This document shows positions 9,237-17,013 of a stretch of DNA of 64,000 nucleotides, piece after piece; the first letter of the stretch is position 1, and each line of letters opens with the position of its first letter. The stretch comes from Saprospiraceae bacterium (lineage in GTDB: Bacteria; Bacteroidota; Bacteroidia; Chitinophagales; Saprospiraceae), in NCBI GenBank assembly GCA_028280415.1, contig JANQLV010000060.1, positions 1 through 64,000 of the forward strand. The letters run 5' to 3'. Position numbers and translations under genes: made by a program. The notes under the pieces were generated by a model that was not told where the DNA came from, searched no databases, and saw nothing but the letters and a program-made list of their open reading frames with translations.

Positions 9237-10097
9237 TTAAATTTCTTGATAAACTCTTACATAATCGACTTCCAGGGTTTGAGGAAAGACAGTAGTCGCA
9301 TCCGGATTTCCCGGAAGATTTCCACCAACAGCAATATTTAAAATAAGATGAAAGTCTTGATCGAATGGCCAGGTAGTCGGTAAGGTAGTCGAACGGGTGT
9401 TGGGCTCACCAACATTGATTCCGTCCATTTGAAACTGAATGCAGTCTTCTGTCCAAAGAACGGTAAAAACATGAAAATCTTCGGCAAAAGTTCCCGATTC
9501 CAATTCAAGTCCCTGGCTGTTGAAACGCCAAAAATCATGTCCGTAGTGAATGGTTCCAAATACCCGCTCTGGTTCGTGGCCCAGGTATTCCATAATATCA
9601 ATCTCTCCGCTGCGCGGCCATTGACCATAAACATTTTCAGTAGGTAACATCCATATGGCAGGCCAAAGCCCCTGTCCAATTGGCATTCTCGCCCGTACAT
9701 CAATCCGCCCATACTTCCAGTCTCCTTTGTTTTTGGTCACCATACGAGCAGAAGTATACTGGTGCTCTCCCATATAGAAAGGAGTTTCTTTTATTGCTTT
9801 GATAACTAATTTACCATCGGATATAACAGCATTCTCACTTCGATCGGTATAATATTGTAGTTCATTATTTCCCCAGCCACAAAGATCGGGGCTGATATCA
9901 CAGCCATCCCCTAGGTCAAAGGACCATTTGGAATCATCAATACCTGTTCCATCAAATTCATCACTCCATACCAATTGGTAATTATCCAGTGTATTCTCAA
10001 AATTACAACCTCCAATATCTTCTGCATTCTTGCATCCCGAAATCAAAAAAATTGCGAAACCTAAAAAAAGGGGGATAATTTGGATATTTCTTTTCAT
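9237..10097 (-). CDS. GH16 laminarinase lipoprotein
   Basis: 286 residues. The signal peptide ends in LISGC, a good lipobox with Cys22. The rest is a single GH16 domain: LVWSDEFDG (42-50), CGWGNNELQYYT (73-84), and the catalytic motif GEIDIME with Glu165, Asp167 and Glu170. It lacks the CBM present on the GH16 at 2393-3703. It should be an endo-acting beta-1,3(4)-glucanase on the outer surface or in the periplasm. It is the first gene of a two-gene operon, and its promoter region carries the four-copy GATGTA array and a TATATTTG box, so it is likely under direct locus control. Confidence 0.94.
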   Translation of the reverse strand: MKRNIQIIPLFLGFAIFLISGCKNAEDIGGCNFENTLDNYQLVWSDEFDGTGIDDSKWSFDLGDGCDISPDLCGWGNNELQYYTDRSENAVISDGKLVIKAIKETPFYMGEHQYTSARMVTKNKGDWKYGRIDVRARMPIGQGLWPAIWMLPTENVYGQWPRSGEIDIMEYLGHEPERVFGTIHYGHDFWRFNSQGLELESGTFAEDFHVFTVLWTEDCIQFQMDGINVGEPNTRSTTLPTTWPFDQDFHLILNIAVGGNLPGNPDATTVFPQTLEVDYVRVYQEI

Positions 10098-10131
10098 CGC
10101 GATGATTTATATTTCAAAAAAAGCTTGTTGG

Positions 10132-10139
10132 CAAATATA
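10132..10139 (-). promoter_or_regulatory. TATATTTG -7 box of the GH16 operon
   Basis: The minus strand reads TATATTTG, an exact fit to the Bacteroidota TAnnTTTG box, 34 bp ahead of the GH16 start codon. No TTTG is found at the expected -33 position, which fits a promoter that needs an activator. The GATGTA array ends exactly 33 nt upstream of this box. Confidence 0.65.
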
Positions 10140-10172
10140 GTATGGTATGGACCTAGAGTCTATATTTAGGCC

Positions 10173-10221
10173 TACATCTTGCTTACATCGCGGAATATTG
10201 CGAATACATCACCACTACATC
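10173..10221 (-). promoter_or_regulatory. Four-copy GATGTA array (operator candidate, copy B)
   Basis: On the minus strand GATGTA occurs at 10221-10216, 10210-10205, 10189-10184 and 10178-10173. Start-to-start spacing is 11, 21 and 11 bp, so each pair lies on one face of the helix and the pairs are about two turns apart. The array ends 33 nt before the TATATTTG box of the GH16 operon. An array of the same design precedes the outer-membrane operon at 14736-14783. The array also lies between the GH16 gene and the divergent regulator gene, which is the obvious candidate to bind it. A fifth, isolated copy lies at 10302-10307. Confidence 0.75.
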
Positions 10222-10359
10222 ATCTTCTTCTTATTTTTTTATTATCTTGACATAAAGCTTTTACTTACAGAATGTTATGTTACTTTTAATTTGAAGAGTA
10301 CTACATCTTTTTTGGAAAAATCTTGTTTACTTTCCGAAGAACCCAAAAAATCATACTCT

Positions 10360-13278
10360 GTGAGAAGATTTTATACTTGTCTAATATTCTATCTATTTCT
10401 GAATGTATTGCCTTTGGAGGCACAGTACAAACCGATTGGTTCGCCTACAATTACCAATTTTTCCAGATCTGATTATCAAGCGGGGACACAAAATTGGACC
10501 ATTCGACAGGACAAGCGAGGTATCATGTATTTTGCCAACAATAAGGGTTTACTGGAATTTGATGGTACTACCTGGCAAATTTTCCCTCTGCCTAATGGGA
10601 CTATTGTTCGCTCACTAATGTTTGATAAGGATAAGTTATACATCGGAGGGCAAAATGAGCTTGGTTATATGGAATTTGACCAGAAGGGTGAAAATATTTT
10701 CACCTCCCTTACTCCTCTTATTCCCCCGGAATTAAGAAGCTTTGAAGATATCTGGAAAATATTCCTGCAGGAAGATGAAGCGTTCTTTTGCTCTGAAAAA
10801 GCAGTTTTCCAACTAAGTGGAAAAACGATAAAGGTTATTAAGCCCAATAATGGTCGTTTTGAAAATTTCTTCCAATTAGCGGGGAAAATTTATATTCAAG
10901 AAAAAGAAAAAGGCTTATATTCTTTGGAAAAGGGTCGCTTGACTCCCGTAGCTGATGGTACAAAGTTTAGCGATCAGCGGATTATTGCTATGCTTCCTCA
11001 TTCGGAAAGCCAGCATCTCATTATTACACTTGCCCAGGGACTCTTTTTAATGGATTCGGAGGGCATTCGTCCTTTGGAAACCGAAGTTTCCGATTTTTTA
11101 AAAACTTATCAGGCATATTGTGGTATTCAACTCAACGATGGGCGTTATGCCATTGGAACGATTCAAAACGGCCTGTTAATTATTAATCGTGAAGGAACTG
11201 CATCACTCCATCTAAACCACGAAAAAGGTCTGCAAAACAATACCATTCTGGGGATTTTTCAGGATATTCAACAAAATCTCTGGTTAGCGCTAGACAATGG
11301 TATTGATTATGCCGAGATTAATTCTCCTTTTTCTATTATCCGCTCAGTAGAAGGAATATCGGGAACAGGATATGCCTCAATCGTTTCTCAAAATAATTTA
11401 TACCTTGCCACTAATCAGGGACTATTTTATACTCCCTGGACAAATGAAAAAAGTCCTTTATCCGTTAAGAAGTTCAAACCTGTCGAAAATGCTTCCGGCC
11501 AAATATGGAGCCTCAATCAGCTAGGAAATAGTGTAATTGTAGGAAAGCACGATGGTGCTTTTTATCTTGATAAGGAACAAACAAAGCCCCTTTCTTCTAT
11601 CCAGGGTGCCTGGAAATTTATGGAGTTAAAAAAGTTTCCCGGTTTTGCGCTTGAAGGGACCTATTCCGGTTTAGTACTCTATCAGAATAGCAATCCGCCG
11701 GATCGCGCGCCAAACTGGCAATTGGTCAGAAAGTTAGATGGGCTGGAAGAATCTGCCCGAATTTTCGAGGAAGATGAAGATGGTGATATCTGGGTTTCTC
11801 ATGCTTATAAGGGGCTTTTTAAAATCGAGCTTTCGGAGGATTTAAAATCGATTAAGAAGAAAACGGTTTATAATGCTTCCAATGGATTGCCCGTTGGACT
11901 TTTCATTAATGTCTCTAAAATCCGGAAAGAGGTTATTATCACCACTCAAATGGGTGTTTTCAGATACGATAAAGAAAAAGATCAGTTTATCGAGCATGAA
12001 GAATTCACTAATATTTTTGGAAAAGGCAGAAAAATACACCGCCTTATTGAAGATCAAATAGGTAATATCTGGTTTGCAGTAGATACCGATTTTGGAGTGA
12101 TTAAAGTACAAGAACAGGGTGTTTTCAATAAGGTCAAACGTTTTTATTTTAATCAGATTCAGGAAGATCTGGTCGATGGGTTTGAACATATTTATGCTTA
12201 CGATGAAAGCAATATTTTTATTGGTTCGGAAAAAGGATTCATTCATTATAATCCCTTGCAAAATAAAAACACAGCGTTTCCTTTTAAGATTTTAATTCGG
12301 AAAGTAACGTCTATTACCTCTGGCGATTCTACTTTATATCTTGGAAAAAAGGACCTGGATAGCTTGTTTTCCTCTAAAGTGTTTCATTATAAAATGAACG
12401 ATTTCCGTTTCTCTTTTTCTGCCCCTTATTATGAAAAAATCAATCATATTCACTATCGTTTCAAGCTGGAAGGCTTTGAAGATGCCTGGTCGAAATGGGA
12501 TTCTAAAACGGAAAAAGAATATACCAATCTTCCGGCAGGAGATTACCAGTTTAAAGTACAGGCCCGTAATGCTTATGGGCAAATCAGTTCGGAAGAGGCT
12601 TTTGCATTTAAAATACTCCCTCCCTGGTATGCCTCTTTATATGCAAAAATGGCTTATTTCTTTTTGGCGATTATTGGTTTAATTGGATTAGTCAAATACA
12701 TTTCCAGACGGGAAAAGAAGAAAACAGAGGCTTTTAAACTGGAACAAACCAAAAAGTTCGAAGAGAAAGAAGCTGAGTTTAAAAAAGAAGTAGAAAAATC
12801 AGAAAGCGAGATCATCAAGCTACGGAATGACAAATTACAAACAGATATTAATCACAAGAACAGTCAGCTGGCTTCTGCTACGATGCATTTGGTGCAAAAA
12901 AGCGAGATTTTAGCTAAAATCAAAAATGATCTCAACAATTTATTGTCGGATGTTTCAGCAGAAAACAAAAAGAAAATCCAGCAAATTTCAAGAGCTATTG
13001 AAGCTGATATCCGCCTCGATAATAGCTGGGATCAGTTTGAATTTCACTTCGATCAAGTACACGAAGATTTCTTTAAAAGGCTGCGCAAAAGATTCCCCGA
13101 ACTCACGCCAAAAGATCAGAAACTATGTGCTTATCTACGCATGAATCTAAGCACCAAGGAAATTGCGCCATTGCTAAATATCTCCATCCGCGGTGTAGAA
13201 ATCAGCAGATACCGCCTGCGGAAGAAACTGAATCTGGATTCAGAAACAAATCTCGTTGCCTTCATATTGGACATCTAG
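10360..13278 (+). CDS. Membrane-spanning one-component regulator: propeller, Y_Y_Y, LuxR-type HTH
   Basis: I place the start at GTG 10360, giving 972 residues, because it begins a clean signal peptide (RRFYTCLIFYLFLNVLPLEAQ minus the first residue); the open frame continues upstream but holds no convincing start. Residues about 25-640 are repeated two-component-regulator propeller blades (repeat forms such as RGIMYFANNKGLLEFDG and NLWLALDNGIDYAEI). A Y_Y_Y domain spans about 679-745, a TM helix about 763-781, a coiled coil about 785-880, and a helix-turn-helix about 914-972 (LTPKDQKLCAYLRMNLSTKE). There is no kinase or receiver domain. A periplasmic glycan signal is probably passed directly to a cytoplasmic DNA-binding domain. 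It lies inside the beta-glucan locus beside the GATGTA array, so it is the likely local regulator. Confidence 0.88.
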   Translation: MRRFYTCLIFYLFLNVLPLEAQYKPIGSPTITNFSRSDYQAGTQNWTIRQDKRGIMYFANNKGLLEFDGTTWQIFPLPNGTIVRSLMFDKDKLYIGGQNELGYMEFDQKGENIFTSLTPLIPPELRSFEDIWKIFLQEDEAFFCSEKAVFQLSGKTIKVIKPNNGRFENFFQLAGKIYIQEKEKGLYSLEKGRLTPVADGTKFSDQRIIAMLPHSESQHLIITLAQGLFLMDSEGIRPLETEVSDFLKTYQAYCGIQLNDGRYAIGTIQNGLLIINREGTASLHLNHEKGLQNNTILGIFQDIQQNLWLALDNGIDYAEINSPFSIIRSVEGISGTGYASIVSQNNLYLATNQGLFYTPWTNEKSPLSVKKFKPVENASGQIWSLNQLGNSVIVGKHDGAFYLDKEQTKPLSSIQGAWKFMELKKFPGFALEGTYSGLVLYQNSNPPDRAPNWQLVRKLDGLEESARIFEEDEDGDIWVSHAYKGLFKIELSEDLKSIKKKTVYNASNGLPVGLFINVSKIRKEVIITTQMGVFRYDKEKDQFIEHEEFTNIFGKGRKIHRLIEDQIGNIWFAVDTDFGVIKVQEQGVFNKVKRFYFNQIQEDLVDGFEHIYAYDESNIFIGSEKGFIHYNPLQNKNTAFPFKILIRKVTSITSGDSTLYLGKKDLDSLFSSKVFHYKMNDFRFSFSAPYYEKINHIHYRFKLEGFEDAWSKWDSKTEKEYTNLPAGDYQFKVQARNAYGQISSEEAFAFKILPPWYASLYAKMAYFFLAIIGLIGLVKYISRREKKKTEAFKLEQTKKFEEKEAEFKKEVEKSESEIIKLRNDKLQTDINHKNSQLASATMHLVQKSEILAKIKNDLNNLLSDVSAENKKKIQQISRAIEADIRLDNSWDQFEFHFDQVHEDFFKRLRKRFPELTPKDQKLCAYLRMNLSTKEIAPLLNISIRGVEISRYRLRKKLNLDSETNLVAFILDI

Positions 13279-13297
13279 ATTTTCCACAAAAAATAAT

Positions 13298-13319
13298 CCC
13301 GAATTTAAAGAAATTCAGG
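13298..13319. terminator. Hairpin between convergent genes
   Basis: CCCGAATTT and AAATTCAGG (9-bp arms, one G-T wobble) flank a 4-nt loop in the 79-bp gap between the regulator stop (13278) and the convergent glucanase stop (13358). No long T-run follows on either strand, so it is only a candidate bidirectional terminator. Confidence 0.4.
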
Positions 13320-13357
13320 ATCATCAACTTTAGTGTTAGGGTGTATTATACTTCTTC

Positions 13358-14650
13358 TTAATTTTTCCTCACATAAAATGGAATATTCGCTGTGGCTGCA
13401 TTTCCATTGCCATCATAGATATAGGCAAACATCCTGTAAGCACCTTCTTTTTTGGGAGCCTTAAAATTTAAAGTTCCATTTCCACTACCTTCTCTGACTA
13501 CAATTTTTACCGGTTCTGGTCGGGATTCTGCATCTCCACCCGATTTAATATCCGTACTTTCCGGAAGCATCTCCCAACGATAATCCAGTGGGTCATTATC
13601 AGGATCGAGTACATCTGCTTTCACTGTACATGTTTTCCCGGGTTCTACATATACACTCTCCTGAGCGCGCTTGCCATTGATCGTCAAAGCAGAGATGCTG
13701 GGAGAACGGTTCGCAGGCATCTTTCCACTCCAGCTATTTTCCAGCATATCCATGACCTCTGTTTCCGTGCCATCTTCCAAAAACACCCCATACCAGGTAG
13801 GTGTGGTCTCCTGCTTTTGTCCCCAAAGAAAGACATAAGACCCAACACACATTTCCTTATCCGCCGCAATGCCTTCCTCGTACCGTCTTTTATAATCACG
13901 CGCCTTTTCCGTACTGGATTGCTCAATCGGTACTCCCCATTTAGTTTTTGCTACTTCCCAATGTCCGTTCGGGCCCCATTCGGTAACCACATAAGGACCT
14001 TCCCACCCATAACTACGCATTTCCTTATCAATACCGATCAATCCTCCATAAGTATTGATACCATACACATCAATATGCGGCGCCCGTTCCTTAATCAACT
14101 GTACCTCCGCTACGTCTAAGCCAGCCGTTACAGTCATCGTCGGATGATTAGGGTCTACCTCATGTACCATTTTTGCAATATCATTAATGGCATTCCATAC
14201 CTTAAAATCGGTATAGAAAAGATCGGTTTCATTTCCAATCCCCCACATGAGAATTGCCGGATGATCTTTATATGTTTTAACGATTTCGGTAAACCGCTCC
14301 AATTGAGCCTGTACCGATTTAGCATCATCATAATCAAATCCTTGCCGCTCACATCCAACCCACAATCCAAACAAAACGGTCAAGCCCCGGGCATGTGCAT
14401 CATCCAGGATCGCGATTGCTTCACCAGCGCCCCAGGTACGTACAGAGTTGGCACCATATGCAACTGCCTTGTCCAGATAGGATTGTCCGCCTACCCCATT
14501 AATATAGTATGGTTTTCCGCCACGATAGATTTGCCAGCCATTCTCATCCTTTCGAATCTCGACTTTAACAGGACTTTCCGCAACCTGACCATAAATAAAC
14601 AGGCCAGAAAGCAAGATCGGGATTATGAAGAATAATTTCTTTTTATCCAT
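13358..14650 (-). CDS. Clan-A glycoside hydrolase, GH158/GH2-like beta-glucanase with Ig-like domain
   Basis: Starting at ATG 14650 (an upstream TTG only lengthens the frame by three codons) the protein has 430 residues. Residues 1-22 are a signal peptide. A TIM barrel follows, with ANSVRTWG near 70-77, the probable acid/base Glu141 in WGIGNE and the probable nucleophile Glu224 in VVTEWGP. This two-glutamate pattern is typical of clan GH-A. The last 115 residues form an Ig/PKD-like domain (DVLDPDNDPLDYRWEM). Laminarin loci of gut Bacteroides combine GH16, GH3 and GH158, and this barrel-plus-Ig architecture fits GH158, but assignment to GH158 rather than another GH2-like group needs a database search. 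It is monocistronic and divergent from the outer-membrane operon. Confidence 0.75.
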   Translation of the reverse strand: MDKKKLFFIIPILLSGLFIYGQVAESPVKVEIRKDENGWQIYRGGKPYYINGVGGQSYLDKAVAYGANSVRTWGAGEAIAILDDAHARGLTVLFGLWVGCERQGFDYDDAKSVQAQLERFTEIVKTYKDHPAILMWGIGNETDLFYTDFKVWNAINDIAKMVHEVDPNHPTMTVTAGLDVAEVQLIKERAPHIDVYGINTYGGLIGIDKEMRSYGWEGPYVVTEWGPNGHWEVAKTKWGVPIEQSSTEKARDYKRRYEEGIAADKEMCVGSYVFLWGQKQETTPTWYGVFLEDGTETEVMDMLENSWSGKMPANRSPSISALTINGKRAQESVYVEPGKTCTVKADVLDPDNDPLDYRWEMLPESTDIKSGGDAESRPEPVKIVVREGSGNGTLNFKAPKKEGAYRMFAYIYDGNGNAATANIPFYVRKN

Positions 14651-14672
14651 GAAATACAAAATTTAAATTCTC

Positions 14673-14686
14673 GAAATAGCTATTTC
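14673..14686. promoter_or_regulatory. 14-bp perfect palindrome in divergent promoter region
   Basis: GAAATAGCTATTTC is a perfect palindrome located 22 bp ahead of the glucanase start codon and upstream of the GATGTA array serving the opposite operon. Its size and place fit a dimeric repressor or activator site, probably acting on the glucanase gene. No second copy was found. Confidence 0.35.
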
Positions 14687-14735
14687 ACCGAAAAATTAAG
14701 GAATAAATGAAAACTGCACAATTGAATTACGCAAT

Positions 14736-14783
14736 GATGTATCAAAGATGTAGGCAAATAAAAAAAGATGTAAGGGTGATGTA
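14736..14783 (+). promoter_or_regulatory. Four-copy GATGTA array (operator candidate, copy A)
   Basis: GATGTA occurs at 14736-14741, 14747-14752, 14767-14772 and 14778-14783. Spacing is 11, 20 and 11 bp, and exactly 33 nt separate the last copy from the TAAATTTG box at 14817. The array ahead of the GH16 operon (10173-10221) has the same hexamer, the same pairing, and the same 33-nt distance to its box. Flanking and spacer bases differ between the two, so only the hexamers and their geometry are conserved. This indicates a bound protein rather than a recent duplication. Confidence 0.78.
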
Positions 14784-14816
14784 GAATATTTTCTCTCAAC
14801 CAGAAAGATTATAATA

Positions 14817-14824
14817 TAAATTTG
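14817..14824 (+). promoter_or_regulatory. TAAATTTG -7 box of the outer-membrane operon
   Basis: Exact TAnnTTTG match 18 bp ahead of ATG 14843. It overlaps the TTG that would otherwise extend the first gene upstream, which argues that ATG 14843 or 14849 is the true start and that the leader is short. There is no TTTG at -33, as at the GH16 promoter, consistent with dependence on an activator bound to the GATGTA array. Confidence 0.65.
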
Positions 14825-14842
14825 TCAAGAACAAAACTATAT

Positions 14843-16969
14843 ATGTTTATGGTTAAAATTTACAAAACAATAATCCGATTTCAACCACCTTTAAAAAATA
14901 AGGATTCGGCCAGACGCATCCGCTTGAAGGGCCTAATATGGCTATCGTCTTTGTTCTTAACGATAGTTGCTCCCGGTCAGGACCGTTTTATCAATTCTGG
15001 CGATATTGAATTGGAAAAAACCACCAGTACTGTCCAGGATTCTACGGCAACCGATAGAAGTGAGCAGATCGCGGCATCCAGTGATGTCATTGCAGGCATC
15101 CAGTATGATTCTGCATATGTGGGAAAGAAATTGAGAAAAAAAGACCAGTCGCTAACCATTTTTGGTTATTACCGCCTTTTTCTTTACGGAAGAAATATGA
15201 GCATCCCCTATCCTAATCTCGCTCCTTTTGAAAGAGCATATGGCGTAGGAGATGGTTATCGGGAACCCATGTTGTCACTTAGTGTCGTTGGTCGACCCAA
15301 TGGAAAAGCCAGTTTTGGTTCGGAACTATTCTTCTTTACACCATATCTGGGAACAGGTACGGAGGACAATATTTTTACCATGAACCTTGGGCTTAACTTT
15401 TACGGCAATTTTCGTACGAAAAGCGGAAACTTTGGCGTTCGTGCAGGTGGAATTCACTGGTATAATCTTAGCTCTTTCACCATTGGAGTTTATCAAATAC
15501 TAGATCGCTTCAGCATCTTTGACCGGACGCCCTGGGAGGGCGTGACCAATACCGAGAAGTATGATAATTATTTCCAGACCGGAGCTACCAGCCCTGGTGA
15601 CCTGCGTTGGAATAATCAGGCTTTTCAGGGCTTAATCCTAAATGGAAGTAAACTACCGGGAGATATAGCCTTTGATTTGTTCTGGGGAAAGACTCAACCG
15701 AATGGAGGTTTGCCCGGTGCGATCACAGAACCATTCGAATCCATTCCCACTACTTTAGATGCAGGTAATGTACCCAATTATATTGGCTTCAATGGTTTTT
15801 CAAGAGTATTACCCAGTATTATTTTAGGGGGGAAGATTGCGAGAAGTTTTGATAAAAAGAAGTATAATTTTTCCTACAACCTCATTCACAGTCAAACGGC
15901 CCTGGATAGTTTGGGGCGGGACAAGCGAACTTATCAGGTACATACACTAGCTTTAGATCTTAATTTTGGAAAAGTTAAACTAACCGGAGAATTAGGTGGC
16001 GGAAGTTATGAAAGCCCGACTTACGATAAAAAATGGGGAGAAGCTTTAATGTTAAGAGCCTATTTCCCTAAATCTTATACTTTTCTTCCTTTAGATATTC
16101 AACTGTATCAAATTAGCCAGAACTTTTTTAATCAGAACGGAGAAATTGCTACGAATTCTAATCCTGAAATCCTTAAAGATTTTGGAGTAATTGCGGGTGT
16201 CAACGGGATTGGAGGTCAACTGGCCCTGGTTAATCAGCTAGTCCACAACCGCAGAGGAATTAATATCAATACAGGGATTGAACTTGGAGCTTTCAAATTT
16301 AATGTAGGATGGGGACTTGCTCAAGAGATAGATCCAACTTCTTCTCAAATCACCTTCGTTCACCGGATCAATGGTCTCGCACTGTCCAGAATTTATAATC
16401 CTTTTCCGGCCAATGCTACGACCCCTACCATCTTCGGGCCTTATGGACGGCAAATTTCTTTTTTCAGAGGTGTTTCAGAAGTCGTGCAAACAACCGATCT
16501 CGATCCAGCTACTGCCGGGGCTATCAACAAAAAATATTTTCATGCTTTAGACTTGCAAGCTAAAGTCAAAGGCTCGATTAATGATCGTGCATGTTATTTG
16601 TTTTACCTGGGTTCTTTTGGTTCCGCCTCAGCTAAAGCCGAAGCTATTCCAACTTTGACAGATGATGGGTATCTTTTTGTACAATATCACGAACTGGATT
16701 TTTATTACGAACTGTTTCCAAAATTTCTGCTCACCACTTATCTGGGTATTGAAAATGCCCGAGGCGGACAATTCACCGATTGGGACCTGGAATCTCAATT
16801 GCCCCGCGACCAACTTGCAACCGGCATCGGTCTGGGTTTTGACTGGACCGTTTCAGAAAGTACAGGTATCTATTTTCGACATCGCTGGATGAACTTTGAA
16901 GATCGAAGTTTTGCTCTGGACAGATACCAGGGGCGGGAGGTTACTATTGAGCTCAAAACCTTTTTTTAA
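14843..16969 (+). CDS. Outer-membrane beta-barrel protein of the beta-glucan locus, family not recognised
   Basis: From ATG 14843 the product has 708 residues (ATG 14849 is equally possible). A signal peptide ends near IVAPGQ. After a polar segment of about 70 residues, the protein consists of alternating beta-strands rich in aromatic residues and ends in IELKTFF, the terminal aromatic residue expected of an outer-membrane barrel. There is no carboxypeptidase-regulatory domain or plug, so it is not SusC-like or TonB-dependent. It is the first gene of a four-gene operon (gaps 44, 31 and 39 bp) under the GATGTA array. It may be a glycan porin or a scaffold for the lipoproteins encoded downstream. 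Barrel topology is inferred from sequence appearance, and I cannot name the family. Confidence 0.8.
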   Translation: MFMVKIYKTIIRFQPPLKNKDSARRIRLKGLIWLSSLFLTIVAPGQDRFINSGDIELEKTTSTVQDSTATDRSEQIAASSDVIAGIQYDSAYVGKKLRKKDQSLTIFGYYRLFLYGRNMSIPYPNLAPFERAYGVGDGYREPMLSLSVVGRPNGKASFGSELFFFTPYLGTGTEDNIFTMNLGLNFYGNFRTKSGNFGVRAGGIHWYNLSSFTIGVYQILDRFSIFDRTPWEGVTNTEKYDNYFQTGATSPGDLRWNNQAFQGLILNGSKLPGDIAFDLFWGKTQPNGGLPGAITEPFESIPTTLDAGNVPNYIGFNGFSRVLPSIILGGKIARSFDKKKYNFSYNLIHSQTALDSLGRDKRTYQVHTLALDLNFGKVKLTGELGGGSYESPTYDKKWGEALMLRAYFPKSYTFLPLDIQLYQISQNFFNQNGEIATNSNPEILKDFGVIAGVNGIGGQLALVNQLVHNRRGININTGIELGAFKFNVGWGLAQEIDPTSSQITFVHRINGLALSRIYNPFPANATTPTIFGPYGRQISFFRGVSEVVQTTDLDPATAGAINKKYFHALDLQAKVKGSINDRACYLFYLGSFGSASAKAEAIPTLTDDGYLFVQYHELDFYYELFPKFLLTTYLGIENARGGQFTDWDLESQLPRDQLATGIGLGFDWTVSESTGIYFRHRWMNFEDRSFALDRYQGREVTIELKTFF

Positions 16970-17013
16970 GTTAACCGCCTCTATTTAATCAAATTTCGAA
17001 TAATTCTATACGT

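Noticed and set aside
10147-10359. N-terminal 71-codon extension of the regulator frame
   Set aside because: It starts inside the GATGTA array region, has no convincing start, and would bury the obvious signal peptide that begins at GTG 10360.
14822-14842. TTG start for the first outer-membrane barrel gene
   Set aside because: The TTG is part of the TAAATTTG promoter box; ATG 14843 or 14849 fits better.
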